DNA of 64,000 nt from Slackia piriformis YIT 12062 (lineage in GTDB: Bacteria; Actinomycetota; Coriobacteriia; Coriobacteriales; Eggerthellaceae). The notes under the pieces were generated by a model. That model worked only from the letters and a program-made list of their open reading frames with translations. It made no database searches and was not told the DNA's origin. The translations under genes and the position numbers were made by a program. Position 1 is the stretch's first letter. Each line of letters opens with the position of its first letter. This document shows, in pieces, positions 23,872 to 32,950 of the stretch. The DNA lies in the NCBI RefSeq assembly GCF_000296445.1, contig NZ_JH815198.1, positions 732,975 through 796,974 of the forward strand, read 5' to 3'.

Positions 23872-24936
23872 CTATGCGATGGTCGGTTCGATGGCGGGCG
23901 TTCCCGGTCCTTGCGGCAGCATATCAGCAAGATTGGCTTCCACAAGGTCGATCGAGTGCGTGGGACACGTATCCACGCAGATTCCGCAGCCTATGCAGTA
24001 GCGCGCGTCGTAGGACAGGCTACCGTTTTCTGCGCTGATCGTGCGCGCGCCCGTGGGGCAGCTCTTCGTGCAGTCCAGGCACTCGACGCACGTTTCGTGG
24101 TTGGTGGCGCTTACCACCAGGTCAACATTGGACGCCATCTCGGGTTTGGCGCACAGCGCTTCGAGCAGCATGCGTCTGCGCGGCGGCATGGTCTGGCGCG
24201 TGCGTCCGCTTTCGGCGAATTCGTTGATCACGTCGCCTTCGGTGAGGTTGAGCATGTCCTGCATGCGCTTGCGTTCTTTTTTGCGGTAGACGTCTTTAAG
24301 CGTGTCGGAGTTCTTCAGGCGGCGCTTGCCGGAAATGATGTCGATCGCATCGTCTTTCACGCTGTCGAAGGCCTCGCGGCGTCCGAACTGATCGCGTGCC
24401 ACGGTGTGGGTGCTTTCTTCCAGCTCTGGTATTTCGCGGTCGAAGCGTACGCCGCCGCCGCTCCATGCCTCTGCCATTTCCACCGCGCGGGTGAATAGCA
24501 GCTCGCCGCGGCCGGTTGCGCGGGGACAGTCTTCGCAGTATTTCAGATCGCACGCGATGCACAGCGGGGCGTTTTGCGCCAGAAGCAATGCCCACAGCTC
24601 CGGCGGCATGCAGGCAAGGCAGGGAAGCACCGTGACGTTTTTCGCCGGCTGGAAATCGGGGAAGATATTTTCCTTGCAAGTGAGGTATACGATTTCTCCG
24701 CGCATGGCAACGCGGCGAAGATGCTCATACAGACGCAGCGTCGTGGTGGTGGACGATGTGAACGCGTCGCAGACGCCCATGCAAACGCCGCACTTGGTGC
24801 AGGCTTGTGTGTCGATGGACGGTATGGCCGATTTGTTTTCGAAGGAGATGGCCTGCGCGGGGCAGGCTATTTTGCAGCGTTCGCACGATCCGCCGTGGGG
24901 GCGTACGCAGTATTCGCCTATCGTCATGATGTCCAT
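23872..24936 (-). CDS. multi-cluster 4Fe-4S ferredoxin-type protein
   Basis: The 354-residue soluble protein has four ferredoxin-like cysteine sets: C10/C18/C21/C25 (non-standard first gap), C46-C49-C52-C56 (CTKCGVCMGVC), and near the C-terminus CVECLDCTKSC and CIGCGICVDTC. A middle region has further paired cysteines (C87, PCLAC 106-109, CIACDLKYCEDC 126-137), resembling electron-transfer subunits of the heterodisulfide reductase/hydrogenase delta type. No transmembrane or Tat signal is seen. It probably carries electrons for a reaction linked to the downstream ATP-grasp ligase. The start is supported by AGGAG upstream. The same strand carries gltX just before it, separated by a hairpin. Confidence 0.8.
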   Translation of the reverse strand: MDIMTIGEYCVRPHGGSCERCKIACPAQAISFENKSAIPSIDTQACTKCGVCMGVCDAFTSSTTTTLRLYEHLRRVAMRGEIVYLTCKENIFPDFQPAKNVTVLPCLACMPPELWALLLAQNAPLCIACDLKYCEDCPRATGRGELLFTRAVEMAEAWSGGGVRFDREIPELEESTHTVARDQFGRREAFDSVKDDAIDIISGKRRLKNSDTLKDVYRKKERKRMQDMLNLTEGDVINEFAESGRTRQTMPPRRRMLLEALCAKPEMASNVDLVVSATNHETCVECLDCTKSCPTGARTISAENGSLSYDARYCIGCGICVDTCPTHSIDLVEANLADMLPQGPGTPAIEPTIA

Positions 24937-24987
24937 TGCGGTGCTCCTGTGGTCTGCTTGCGGTGGGGCTTGGCCCGTTCATACGAA

Positions 24988-25017
24988 GGCGCCCCGCATG
25001 TGCTTACACGGGGCGCC
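24988..25017 (-). terminator. hairpin after gltX
   Basis: A perfect 9-bp stem GGCGCCCCG / CGGGGCGCC has a 12-base loop, 16 bases past the gltX stop on the minus strand. It lacks a good T tract, so it may be a weak terminator or an mRNA-stabilising hairpin. Confidence 0.6.
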
Positions 25018-25032
25018 CGGTGGTTCTGCGGT

Positions 25033-26508
25033 CTAGGAGGCGAAAACCTCGTTCATGGTGGCGTCGATGCGGGCAAGGACGTCGGCGCGCTCCATCAGCT
25101 CGATGCTCTCGAACAGCGGGGGCGAAACCATGTTGCCGCACACGGCCACGCGCAAAGGCTGGAACATGTTTTTCGGCTTGATCTCCATGGGCTCGCACAG
25201 GTCGCGGCATGCCTGCTGCAGGCCTTCGCATTCCCAGGCGCGGCTTTCGTCGGCCAGGATATCGCGGCATGCGCGCAGGGCCTCGTCGGCGCGGGCGCCT
25301 TCCTTCTTCAAAACCTTGTTCACGCTCTTCTCATCCAGCGTGACGTTGGCTCCCCAGAACATGTAGGGCAGCTTTTCCGCAGCGTCGGTCAGGCTGGTTT
25401 CGCGCTCGGCGAGCAGCGGGTAGAGCTTGGCGTACCATTCGGGGCGCGCGTCGATGTCTTCGGCGGTGGCGCCCGCTTCGATCAGCCACGGGCGGGAGAG
25501 CTCAACCCACTGTGCAGGATTCATGGCCTTGATGTACTGGCCGTTCATCCACTCGAGCTTCGTTTCGTCGAAGACGGCGTCCTTTTTGGTGATGCGGTCC
25601 AGGCTGAACTTCTCGCACAGCACGTCGCGGCTGATGATGGTGGTTTCGCCGTCAAGGCTCCAGCCCAAAAGCGCCAGGAAGTTCACCATGGTGTCGGGCA
25701 AAAAGCCCTGTGCCTTGTATTCTTCCACGCTGGTGGCGCCATGGCGCTTGGAGAGCTTCTTGCCGTCTGCGCCCAAGATCATGGACAGATGCGCGAAGGT
25801 GGGCGCTTCAAGGCCCAGCGCCTCGTAGATCAGGATCTGGCGCGGGGTGTTGGACAGATGGTCGTCGCCGCGGATGACGTGCGTGATCTGCATGTTGGCA
25901 TCGTCGCAGACAACGGCGAAGTTATAGGTGGGGGTGCCGTCGGTGCGAACCAGGATCATATCGTCCATGACGTCGGCGGGGAAGCTCATGTGGCCGTATA
26001 CCGCGTCGTCGAATTCGATCGGGCCGTGGTTCTCGGGAACCTTCAGGCGCCAGACATGCGGCTCGCCCGCGGCAATGCGCGCCTGCGCCTCTTCGGCGGA
26101 GAGATTGCGGCAGGTGCGGTCGTAGCCGGCGTAGGATTCGCCTGCAGCCTCGCGCTTGGCGTCGAGCTCTTCTTTGGTGCAGAAGCACGGATACACGGCG
26201 CCGCGCTCTTTGAGGGTTTCAAGCGCTGCGGCGTAGGTGTCGAAGCGCTCGGTCTGGTGGTACGGGCCGAATTCGCCGCCTACTTCGGGGCCTTCGTCCC
26301 AATCCAGACCCAGCCAGCGCATGGCGCGCAGGATGATTTGGGTGTTTTCCTCGGTGGAGCGCTCGGGGTCGGTGTCTTCGATGCGCAGGATGAACTTGCC
26401 GCCCATGGCGCGGGCAAACGCCCAGTTGTAGATGGCGGTGCGGGCGCCGCCGATGTGAAGCTTTCCGGTGGGCGAAGGCGCGAAGCGAACGCGTACGGTG
26501 TCGGTCAT
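25033..26508 (-). CDS. gltX: glutamyl-tRNA synthetase
   Basis: GltX charges tRNA-Glu, and in organisms lacking glutaminyl-tRNA synthetase also tRNA-Gln. The 491-residue class I synthetase has the HIGH signature as PSPTGKLHIGGARTA at the start and KMSKS as KLSKRHGATSVEEY. Size is normal. The codon at the start (MTDTVRVRFAPSPTG) is preceded by AGGAGT. The anticodon-binding C-terminal domain is complete and ends at TAG (25033-25035). Whether it is discriminating or not cannot be told by eye. Confidence 0.96.
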   Translation of the reverse strand: MTDTVRVRFAPSPTGKLHIGGARTAIYNWAFARAMGGKFILRIEDTDPERSTEENTQIILRAMRWLGLDWDEGPEVGGEFGPYHQTERFDTYAAALETLKERGAVYPCFCTKEELDAKREAAGESYAGYDRTCRNLSAEEAQARIAAGEPHVWRLKVPENHGPIEFDDAVYGHMSFPADVMDDMILVRTDGTPTYNFAVVCDDANMQITHVIRGDDHLSNTPRQILIYEALGLEAPTFAHLSMILGADGKKLSKRHGATSVEEYKAQGFLPDTMVNFLALLGWSLDGETTIISRDVLCEKFSLDRITKKDAVFDETKLEWMNGQYIKAMNPAQWVELSRPWLIEAGATAEDIDARPEWYAKLYPLLAERETSLTDAAEKLPYMFWGANVTLDEKSVNKVLKKEGARADEALRACRDILADESRAWECEGLQQACRDLCEPMEIKPKNMFQPLRVAVCGNMVSPPLFESIELMERADVLARIDATMNEVFAS

Positions 26509-26593
26509 TCGGATACTCCTCGTAGGTCTTTTCGACTCGGTTGCGGCGCGAGCGACGGCAAAGCGGCGTGCAGGCGCCGGTTGGCAAGAAGCG

Positions 26594-27328
26594 CTATGCG
26601 GCGCTTCGTTTTCTCAATAGCCTACCAATAATAAGGCATATCAGGCATCCCGCAAGCGTGGTTACCAGCCATAGGATGCCCATGGAAATCCAAAAATCGG
26701 GCGGATACATGCAGATGAGCAGCGAATCGTAGCTGAACGTCCACGTTCCTGCGCTGAAGAACAAAGAATGGAAAGCCGCGAAGAATCCATTGAAATCGAT
26801 CATCACCCACAACGCCAACAGGGCGAAGACCGCTATGACGGCGCCTCCGGATGCCATGAGCACCCCGCCGAGGCTTTTCTTCCCGCAGCGCACGAGCACG
26901 TGGGCAAGTGCCGCCACGCATGCGATGCCAATGACGGCGAAGGCGATGCGCGTTGCGCCGATGACGCGGTTGACGTCGTCAAGATGGTCCAGGGCATCGT
27001 CGGTCAAGGTGTAGCGCTCTCCCAACGAGGCCAGTGCGGCCTGCTTGTCGGCTGCGCCTTTGAGCGCGGGGGAGGCGTCGGAGGCTGCCTGGGCTATGGT
27101 GTCGAGCATGGCCGTGCGCTCGCCGCCGTCCACGGTGTAGTCGCGCGTCAGCGTGGCCAGGCCCACCAGCGCTTCTTGCGAATAGGGAGAATCGTCGTGG
27201 TTGCTCGTTGCCTGGGCAATGAGGCTTGTGGCGGGGCGCAGGCAGCAGGCGAAAAGCCCTGCGCCGATAAGCAGGGCGCAAAGGGTGATTGTCCCGACGA
27301 TGCGGGCTAGGGCGTTCAATGCGTTCAT
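26594..27328 (-). CDS. DUF1461/TIGR01906 integral membrane protein
   Basis: The 244-residue protein has about five transmembrane segments: one at the N-terminus (IVGTITLCALLIGAGLFACC), an extracytoplasmic loop, then IAFAVIGIACVAALAHVLV, VLMASGGAVIAVFALLALWV and a final pair. The DUF1461 signature is present: FNGFFAAFHSLFF...TWTF...LLICMYPPDFW. Function is unknown in the family, which is common in Gram-positives. The start MNALNALAR has AAAGG upstream; the frame is open 49 codons further but without a ribosome site. It is divergent from the metK leader. Confidence 0.82.
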   Translation of the reverse strand: MNALNALARIVGTITLCALLIGAGLFACCLRPATSLIAQATSNHDDSPYSQEALVGLATLTRDYTVDGGERTAMLDTIAQAASDASPALKGAADKQAALASLGERYTLTDDALDHLDDVNRVIGATRIAFAVIGIACVAALAHVLVRCGKKSLGGVLMASGGAVIAVFALLALWVMIDFNGFFAAFHSLFFSAGTWTFSYDSLLICMYPPDFWISMGILWLVTTLAGCLICLIIGRLLRKRSAA

Positions 27329-27517
27329 GAGTGCCTTTCGTGATGCGGACGTGGATTGGCGGCGTTGTGCCGAAAACCCGTATTGTACGGGTTTCCTCTG
27401 GCGATTCCATGGAGGGATTGCTCTGTCTTGTTCTCGGGTCGCATTTTCGATATTCTTTCGGAGTTTGAGAATCATTTGGAGTTTCGTCCAGCTGATTCGC
27501 TTTCATATTAATGACCG

Positions 27518-27611
27518 TTTATCCAGAGTCGGGGGAGAGGGTTGGCTTGCTGATCCCGACACCAACCTGGCGCATCAGCCAAGGTGGTCCGGCCAACAGC
27601 GATGAAGGAGG
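27518..27611 (+). promoter_or_regulatory. SAM-I/SAM-IV-clan riboswitch controlling metK
   Basis: The leader folds as a SAM aptamer. P1 is TTTATC (27518-27523) with GATGAA (27601-27606). P2 is GTCGGG (27528-27533) with CCCGAC (27555-27560). P3 runs from ACC at 27561 to GGT at 27588 with loop GCATCA. A perfect 6-bp pseudoknot links the P2 loop GTTGGC (27541-27546) to GCCAAC (27592-27597). The GGCTTGCTG and ACACCAACC segments resemble SAM-IV, and TTATCCAGAG resembles SAM-I. The 3' strand of P1 directly abuts the Shine-Dalgarno GGAGG (27607-27611), so SAM binding should block translation of SAM synthetase. No terminator lies between aptamer and start. Confidence 0.82.
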
Positions 27612-27615
27612 AATC

Positions 27616-28884
27616 TTGACTGATACCCGTTCAAACTACGTCTTTACGTCCGAGTCCGTGACGGAAGGCCATCCTGACAAAATCTGCGATCAGATTTCCG
27701 ATGCCATCCTCGACGCCATCCTTGCGAAGGAAATCGATCTTGCGAAGGAGGGCTACATCGCCCCTTCCGGCCAGCCTGCCGACCCTACGCAGCTTCGTTG
27801 CGCATGCGAGACGCTGGTCACCACCGGCCTTGTGGTGGTTGCCGGAGAAATTCGCACCCAGGCGTACGTGGACGTGCAGGACATCGTGCGCGGCGTGCTG
27901 ACCGACATCGGCTACGACCGTGCCAAATACGGCTTCGATGGCAGCACCTGCGGTGTGATGAATGCCATCCACGAGCAGAGTCCCGACATCGCCCAGGGCG
28001 TTGACGAATCGTGGGAGGCCCAGCACGGCGCAGACGTCGAGTCCGATCCGTACGAAAGCGTCGGCGCGGGAGACCAGGGCATGATGTTCGGCTATGCCTG
28101 CAACGAAACTTCCACGCTCATGCCCATGCCGATCTATCTGGCGCATCGTTTGTCCGAGCGTCTGACCCAGGTGCGCAAAAACGGCACGTTGCCGTATCTG
28201 CGCCCCGATGGAAAGACCCAGGTTTCCGTGCGCTATGTGGACGGTGTTCCCACCGCGGTGGAAACCGTGGTCGTGTCTACGCAGCACTCCGAAGATGTTG
28301 AGAACGAAACCCTGCGTGCTGATATCGTGGAGCATGTCATCAAACCTGTCATGGCCGCCGAGGGCGTGCAGCTTTCCGAAGACGCCGGCATCCACATCAA
28401 CCCCACGGGTCGTTTCGTTGTGGGCGGCCCCATGGGCGATGCAGGCCTGACCGGCCGCAAGATCATCGTCGACACCTACGGCGGCATGGGTCGCCACGGC
28501 GGCGGCGCGTTTTCCGGCAAGGACTGCACGAAGGTGGATCGCTCGGGAGCGTATGCCGCCCGTTGGGTTGCCAAGAACGTGGTTGCTGCGGGCTTGGCCG
28601 AGCGTTGCGAAGTGCAGATTGCCTATGCCATCGGCATGGCGCATCCGGTCTCGGTCCTGGTCGATACGTTTGGTACCAACCACGTTCCCGTGGATGCTAT
28701 CGAGCGTGCGGTGAACGAAGTCTTCGACCTGCGTCCCGGCGCCATCATCGACGCGCTCGACCTGCGTCGTCCCATTTACCGTCTTACCAGCAACTACGGC
28801 CATTTTGGCCGCGAGCTTCCCGAGTTCACGTGGGAGCGCACCGATCGTGTGGACGCATTGCGCGCGGCATGCGGTATCGCGTAA
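27616..28884 (+). CDS. metK: S-adenosylmethionine synthetase
   Basis: MetK makes SAM from methionine and ATP. The 422-residue protein contains [54 protein letters not shown] and the C-terminal [18 protein letters not shown]. It is about 38 residues longer than the E. coli enzyme (384), mainly from insertions such as [16 protein letters not shown]. The start is TTG, read from a strong GAAGGAGG four bases upstream; the only longer in-frame ATG lies inside the riboswitch and has no ribosome site. Translation is probably shut off by SAM through the leader aptamer. Confidence 0.95.
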   Translation: MTDTRSNYVFTSESVTEGHPDKICDQISDAILDAILAKEIDLAKEGYIAPSGQPADPTQLRCACETLVTTGLVVVAGEIRTQAYVDVQDIVRGVLTDIGYDRAKYGFDGSTCGVMNAIHEQSPDIAQGVDESWEAQHGADVESDPYESVGAGDQGMMFGYACNETSTLMPMPIYLAHRLSERLTQVRKNGTLPYLRPDGKTQVSVRYVDGVPTAVETVVVSTQHSEDVENETLRADIVEHVIKPVMAAEGVQLSEDAGIHINPTGRFVVGGPMGDAGLTGRKIIVDTYGGMGRHGGGAFSGKDCTKVDRSGAYAARWVAKNVVAAGLAERCEVQIAYAIGMAHPVSVLVDTFGTNHVPVDAIERAVNEVFDLRPGAIIDALDLRRPIYRLTSNYGHFGRELPEFTWERTDRVDALRAACGIA

Positions 28885-28959
28885 CCAGGTAAGAGGGCCT
28901 CTGTCGCTAAACGACGAATTCGTCTTTCGCGGCAAGATGGCGTATGCTTGCCGTACTTC

Positions 28960-28997
28960 AGGCGCCCTTTCGGCCTTGTTCCGAAGGGCGCCTTTTC
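28960..28997 (+). terminator. intrinsic terminator after metK
   Basis: A long stem AGGCGCCCTTTCGG / CCGAAGGGCGCCT with one bulged base and loop CCTTGTT is followed by TTTC. It lies between metK and priA and rules out the longer priA frame that runs through it. Confidence 0.85.
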
Positions 28998-29028
28998 ATT
29001 GGCCACCGTGATCGTTCGAAGGAAATGC

Positions 29029-31182
29029 ATGCGCACCGTTTCGGTTGTTTTGGACATACAGACCCAGGCGTTGGATTCGTCCTACACCTATGTCGTCCCC
29101 GAAGAGATGGACGATGTCGCCGTCGGGTGCGCGGTGCTTGTCGAGTTCGGCCGTCGTCGCGCGGTGGCCTATGTCATGGAAGTCCGTGAAGAAGATTTCA
29201 GCCTGGAGGAGGACGCCGTGTTCTCGGGGGCTGCGGACGCTCAGGGGGAACGCTCCGCCGACGCCTCGGCTTCTTCGAAGCTCAAGCCCGTGCTTGCTGT
29301 GCTTTCCGCACCGTATTTCGACGAAGACGGTGCGGCGCTTATCGAATACATCGCAACCACCTACATCGCTCCTCTGAGCGCGTGCGTTCACCTGCTCACG
29401 CCCGTGGGTCGCACGCCGAAGGTTCAGAAAAAAGGCGATTCGTGGGAGCTGCAAAAGCCGGCGCGCCGTCGTAAGAAGGATGCCGAAGATTTCACGCCGC
29501 TTTCCGACGAGGAGATATCGCGCAGGGCGCGCGCCTTAGAATCGTTCGAGCTCACGCAGGGGCAGGCGAAGGCCTTCGTGCTTGTGTCGGAATGCCTCCA
29601 TCGCGGCTGCGGAGAAGTGGCCCTCATCGACGGTGTGACCGGTTCGGGCAAGACCGAGGTGTATCTTCGCGCCATTCGCGCATGCCTGGAGAAAGGATGC
29701 GGCGCTCTTGTCCTCGTGCCCGAGATAGCGCTCACCCCGCAGACGGTTTTGCGTTTCGAAGGGCGCTTCGGGCGTACGGTCGCCGTCATGCATTCGCGGA
29801 TGACCGCCGCCGAGCGTTTCGACCAATGGGAAGCGGTCCGCCAGGGCGATAAGCGCGTCGTGGTGGGCGCGCGCAGTGCGCTGTTCTGCCCGATGGAGCG
29901 CCTGGGCCTTATCATCATCGACGAAGAGCACGAGAACACCTACAAGCAAGAAAGCGCGCCGCGCTACCACGCGCGCGATGTCGCGGCGTGGATGGCGAAG
30001 CGCCGCGGTGCCGCGCTCGTGCTGGGCAGCGCCACGCCTTCGATTGAATCGCTCTGTCGTTGCAAGGCCGATCCTTCTTGGCACCGCATCGCCTTGCCCG
30101 AGCGGGCGAACGGCAAGCCCCTTCCTGAGGTCGACGTCATAGACATGGCAAAGGAATTTTCGAAGGGCTCGCGCTCCATGTTCTCGCGCTCTTTGAGCGA
30201 GGCGCTGTTCGCCGCGCTCGATGCAGGACGCAAGGCGGTCTTGCTGCTGAACCAGCGTGGTTTCGCGAACTTCGTCTTGTGCCGCGATTGCGGCTATGTG
30301 CCTGAATGTCCCACGTGCTCCGTCTCGCTCACCTATCACGAACGGGGCAATAAGCTCGTGTGCCATCATTGCGGCAGGCAGACGCCGGCCATGCCGACCT
30401 GCCCCGTATGCGGCAGCCCCTATTTAAAGAAGTTCGGCGCGGGCACGCAGCGGGTGGAGACGGAGCTTCGCAAGCTGCTCGAGGACAGGCCTCAGACCGA
30501 TATCATCCGCATGGATGCGGATACCACGGCCACGCGCGATGCGCACGAGAGGCTTCTAAGGCAGTTCGGGAAGCCGGGCCCAGCCGTGCTGCTGGGCACC
30601 CAGATGATAGCGAAGGGCCTGGATTTCAACGACGTGGTGCTAGTGGGCGTGATTAATGCCGACACCCAGCTCAAGCTACCCGATTTCCGCAGCGCGGAGC
30701 GGACGTTCGCTCTTATCGAGCAGGTTGCCGGGCGTGCCGGTCGGGGTGATTTCGAAGGGCGCGTGCTTGTGCAGACCTACTTGCCGGAAAGCTGTGCGAT
30801 TCAATCCGCGGCCGCCTACGACCGTAAGCGTTTTCTCCTTGATGAGCTGCCGAAACGCAAGCTCCTGCGTTATCCGCCTTATGCGCGTCTGGCCAATATC
30901 CTCGTGTGGGGGGATTCTTCTTCGGAGGTGCGCGAGGTTGCCCAGGCGTTGGCCGCGCGGGTCGACGAGGTCATCCGCGACGTGGTGGGCCAGCAGTGGG
31001 AAAGCTTGGGCGCCGCACCGTGCGCCATCGAGCGCCTGCGCGGGCACTATCGTTGGCATATTCTTATCAAGGCGCCTGCGGATGCCGATATCTCGGCCGC
31101 GATCACGCCCGTTATTCGCAAGAGGCGCGCGCACAAAAGCGTCAACGTCGCATGCGATGTGGACCCTGTGAGCCTGCTGTAG
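29029..31182 (+). CDS. priA: primosomal replication restart helicase PriA
   Basis: PriA recognises collapsed replication forks and reloads the replicative helicase. The 717-residue protein begins with the DNA 3'-end-binding domain (MRTVSVVLDIQTQALDSSYTYVVP), has Walker A GVTGSGKTEVYLRAI near residue 205, DEEHENTYKQESAPRYHARDVA near 300, and the two zinc-binding knuckles CRDCGYVPECPTC and CHHCGRQTPAMPTCPVC around residues 417-465. The helicase ends with EQVAGRAGRGDFEG. The start was chosen with AAGGAA six bases upstream and outside the metK terminator. Length is normal. Confidence 0.95.
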   Translation: MRTVSVVLDIQTQALDSSYTYVVPEEMDDVAVGCAVLVEFGRRRAVAYVMEVREEDFSLEEDAVFSGAADAQGERSADASASSKLKPVLAVLSAPYFDEDGAALIEYIATTYIAPLSACVHLLTPVGRTPKVQKKGDSWELQKPARRRKKDAEDFTPLSDEEISRRARALESFELTQGQAKAFVLVSECLHRGCGEVALIDGVTGSGKTEVYLRAIRACLEKGCGALVLVPEIALTPQTVLRFEGRFGRTVAVMHSRMTAAERFDQWEAVRQGDKRVVVGARSALFCPMERLGLIIIDEEHENTYKQESAPRYHARDVAAWMAKRRGAALVLGSATPSIESLCRCKADPSWHRIALPERANGKPLPEVDVIDMAKEFSKGSRSMFSRSLSEALFAALDAGRKAVLLLNQRGFANFVLCRDCGYVPECPTCSVSLTYHERGNKLVCHHCGRQTPAMPTCPVCGSPYLKKFGAGTQRVETELRKLLEDRPQTDIIRMDADTTATRDAHERLLRQFGKPGPAVLLGTQMIAKGLDFNDVVLVGVINADTQLKLPDFRSAERTFALIEQVAGRAGRGDFEGRVLVQTYLPESCAIQSAAAYDRKRFLLDELPKRKLLRYPPYARLANILVWGDSSSEVREVAQALAARVDEVIRDVVGQQWESLGAAPCAIERLRGHYRWHILIKAPADADISAAITPVIRKRRAHKSVNVACDVDPVSLL

Positions 31183-31402
31183 CGTCTCGTTCGCCGCACA
31201 CGGTCTTTTGGGGTCGTTCGTCTGTTGTGCGGCTTGCGGCCATTGCGGTTCGCAGCCTGCCGTCGTGCGTTTATGGTGGAATTCCGCTGTTTCGCGCGTC
31301 CGCTGCCTCGGGTTGCCTTTGCCTGGTCATGCGCGCTTTGCGATCTGATATACTCTCGGTCGATTTTTAACGCGAATTGACAATACGGATAGAGGTTTAG
31401 AA

Positions 31403-31942
31403 ATGGCATTCGATACGTTCAAGGTGGTCACGTACCCCGACGTTACGTTGCGCCAGGTGTGCGAGGTGTGCGATGTCACCGACAAGTCGCTCAAAAAGCT
31501 CGCTCGTCAGATGGCCAAGACCATGTACAAGAACAACGGCTGCGGTCTGGCGGCACCCCAGGTGGGCGTGCTCAAACGCATCATCGTGGTCGATTGCGAC
31601 CAGGAAGACGGCGAGCAGAATCCGATTGTGATGCTCAATCCCGTTCTTCTCGAAACGCGCGGGCGCGAAGTGGTGGACGAAGAAGGATGCCTTTCATGCC
31701 CTGGCATTTCCGTCCCCATCCGTCGCAAAGAATACGCCGTGGTACGCTACACCGACCTTAACGGCGAGGAATGGGTAATCGAAGGCGACGGCCTGCTTGG
31801 TCGCTGCCTGCAGCATGAAATCGACCATCTCGACGGCAAGACCCTGTTCGAATCATGCGATCTTTCCGCCCGAATCCAGGCACTTCACGATTACGAAGAA
31901 GCGAAAGCCGCCGGCGCGAAGCCCGGCGATACCCGCATTTAG
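31403..31942 (+). CDS. def: peptide deformylase
   Basis: Deformylase removes the formyl group from new N-termini. All three motifs are present in the 179-residue protein: GCGLAAPQVG, EEGCLSCPG with the metal-binding Cys, and LQHEIDHLDG (HExxH). It stands upstream of fmt, its functional counterpart that adds the formyl group to initiator tRNA. A TATACT at 31349-31354 is a plausible -10 element, about 50 bases before the ATG. Confidence 0.96.
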   Translation: MAFDTFKVVTYPDVTLRQVCEVCDVTDKSLKKLARQMAKTMYKNNGCGLAAPQVGVLKRIIVVDCDQEDGEQNPIVMLNPVLLETRGREVVDEEGCLSCPGISVPIRRKEYAVVRYTDLNGEEWVIEGDGLLGRCLQHEIDHLDGKTLFESCDLSARIQALHDYEEAKAAGAKPGDTRI

Positions 31943-31996
31943 CGTCGATTGCGCGCGGACGCTTCTGCGGGTCGCGCGGTAAGGATGGTGATACGC

Positions 31997-32950
31997 ATGC
32001 GTATCGTTTTTATGGGCACGCCGGATTTTGCTGCGAACATCCTCATGGAGCTCAAGGAGCAGCATGATGTCATTGCGGTCTACACGCGTCCCGACGCCGT
32101 GAGAGGGCGGGGAAAAGCCCTGCTCGCATCGCCGGTGAAGAAAGTCGCCCTGGAAGCGGGCATCGACGTCTTCGAGCCGAAGACGCTTCGCAGCGAAGAG
32201 GAGGTTGCGCGGCTTCGGAATCTTGCGCCGGACGCTATCTGCGTTGCAGCGTACGGCATGATTCTGCCGCAGGAAGTGCTTGACATCCCTCGGTACGGCT
32301 GCTTGAACGTTCACGCGTCCCTTCTGCCGAAATACAGGGGCGCGGCTCCAATCGAACGCGCGATTCTCGCGGGAGAGCGCGAGGCGGGCATCTGCATCAT
32401 GAGGATGGAGGCCGGCCTGGATACGGGCGATTACTGCATCAGCCGTTCGTGCGAAATCGGCGATATGTCAAGCGAGCGTCTCACCGACGAGCTTGCCGAC
32501 AAGGGGGCGTGTGCGCTCATGTCCGCCCTGTATGAGATAGAGCAGGGCCAGGTTCGCTGGACCAAGCAGAACGATGACGACGCCACGTATGCGCCGAAGA
32601 TTGAAAAAGGCGAGCTCAACCTCGACCCGAGCGCCACGGTGTTCGCCAACCAGCGTCGCGTCCAGGCATCGAGCAGCGCTCATCCGAGCCGATGCTCCCT
32701 CGCCGGCAAGACGGCGACGCTTATTCGCACGAGCATGGTTTCTTCCGACGATGCGGAAGAGGTCGGAATCAGGGATATACAGGCTGGTTCTGTTGCGTTC
32801 GTTCGCAAGAGGCTCTTCATCGGATGCGCGGATGGAGCACTTGAGGTCTGCATGATAAAGCCAGACGGAAAAAAGGAAATGGACGCCGCATCGTTTGCAA
32901 GCGGCGTGCAAGATATCAAATCAGGTACGAAGACATGGGGGCAGGTATAA
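31997..32950 (+). CDS. fmt: methionyl-tRNA formyltransferase
   Basis: Fmt formylates Met-tRNAi for translation initiation. The 317-residue protein starts MRIVFMGTPDFAANIL, the usual family start, and carries LNVHASLLPKYRGAAPIERAIL with the formyl-folate-binding signature, plus AGLDTGDYCI. The C-terminal domain is present. A start four codons earlier (31985) is possible. The stop TAA is directly followed by the ATG of rsmB, so def-fmt-rsmB is one operon, a common bacterial arrangement. Confidence 0.95.
   Translation: MRIVFMGTPDFAANILMELKEQHDVIAVYTRPDAVRGRGKALLASPVKKVALEAGIDVFEPKTLRSEEEVARLRNLAPDAICVAAYGMILPQEVLDIPRYGCLNVHASLLPKYRGAAPIERAILAGEREAGICIMRMEAGLDTGDYCISRSCEIGDMSSERLTDELADKGACALMSALYEIEQGQVRWTKQNDDDATYAPKIEKGELNLDPSATVFANQRRVQASSSAHPSRCSLAGKTATLIRTSMVSSDDAEEVGIRDIQAGSVAFVRKRLFIGCADGALEVCMIKPDGKKEMDAASFASGVQDIKSGTKTWGQV

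Noticed and set aside
22444-26631. Two ~685-codon plus-strand frames opposite the ATP-grasp, 4Fe-4S and gltX genes
   Set aside because: They lack family motifs and mirror well-recognised minus-strand genes.
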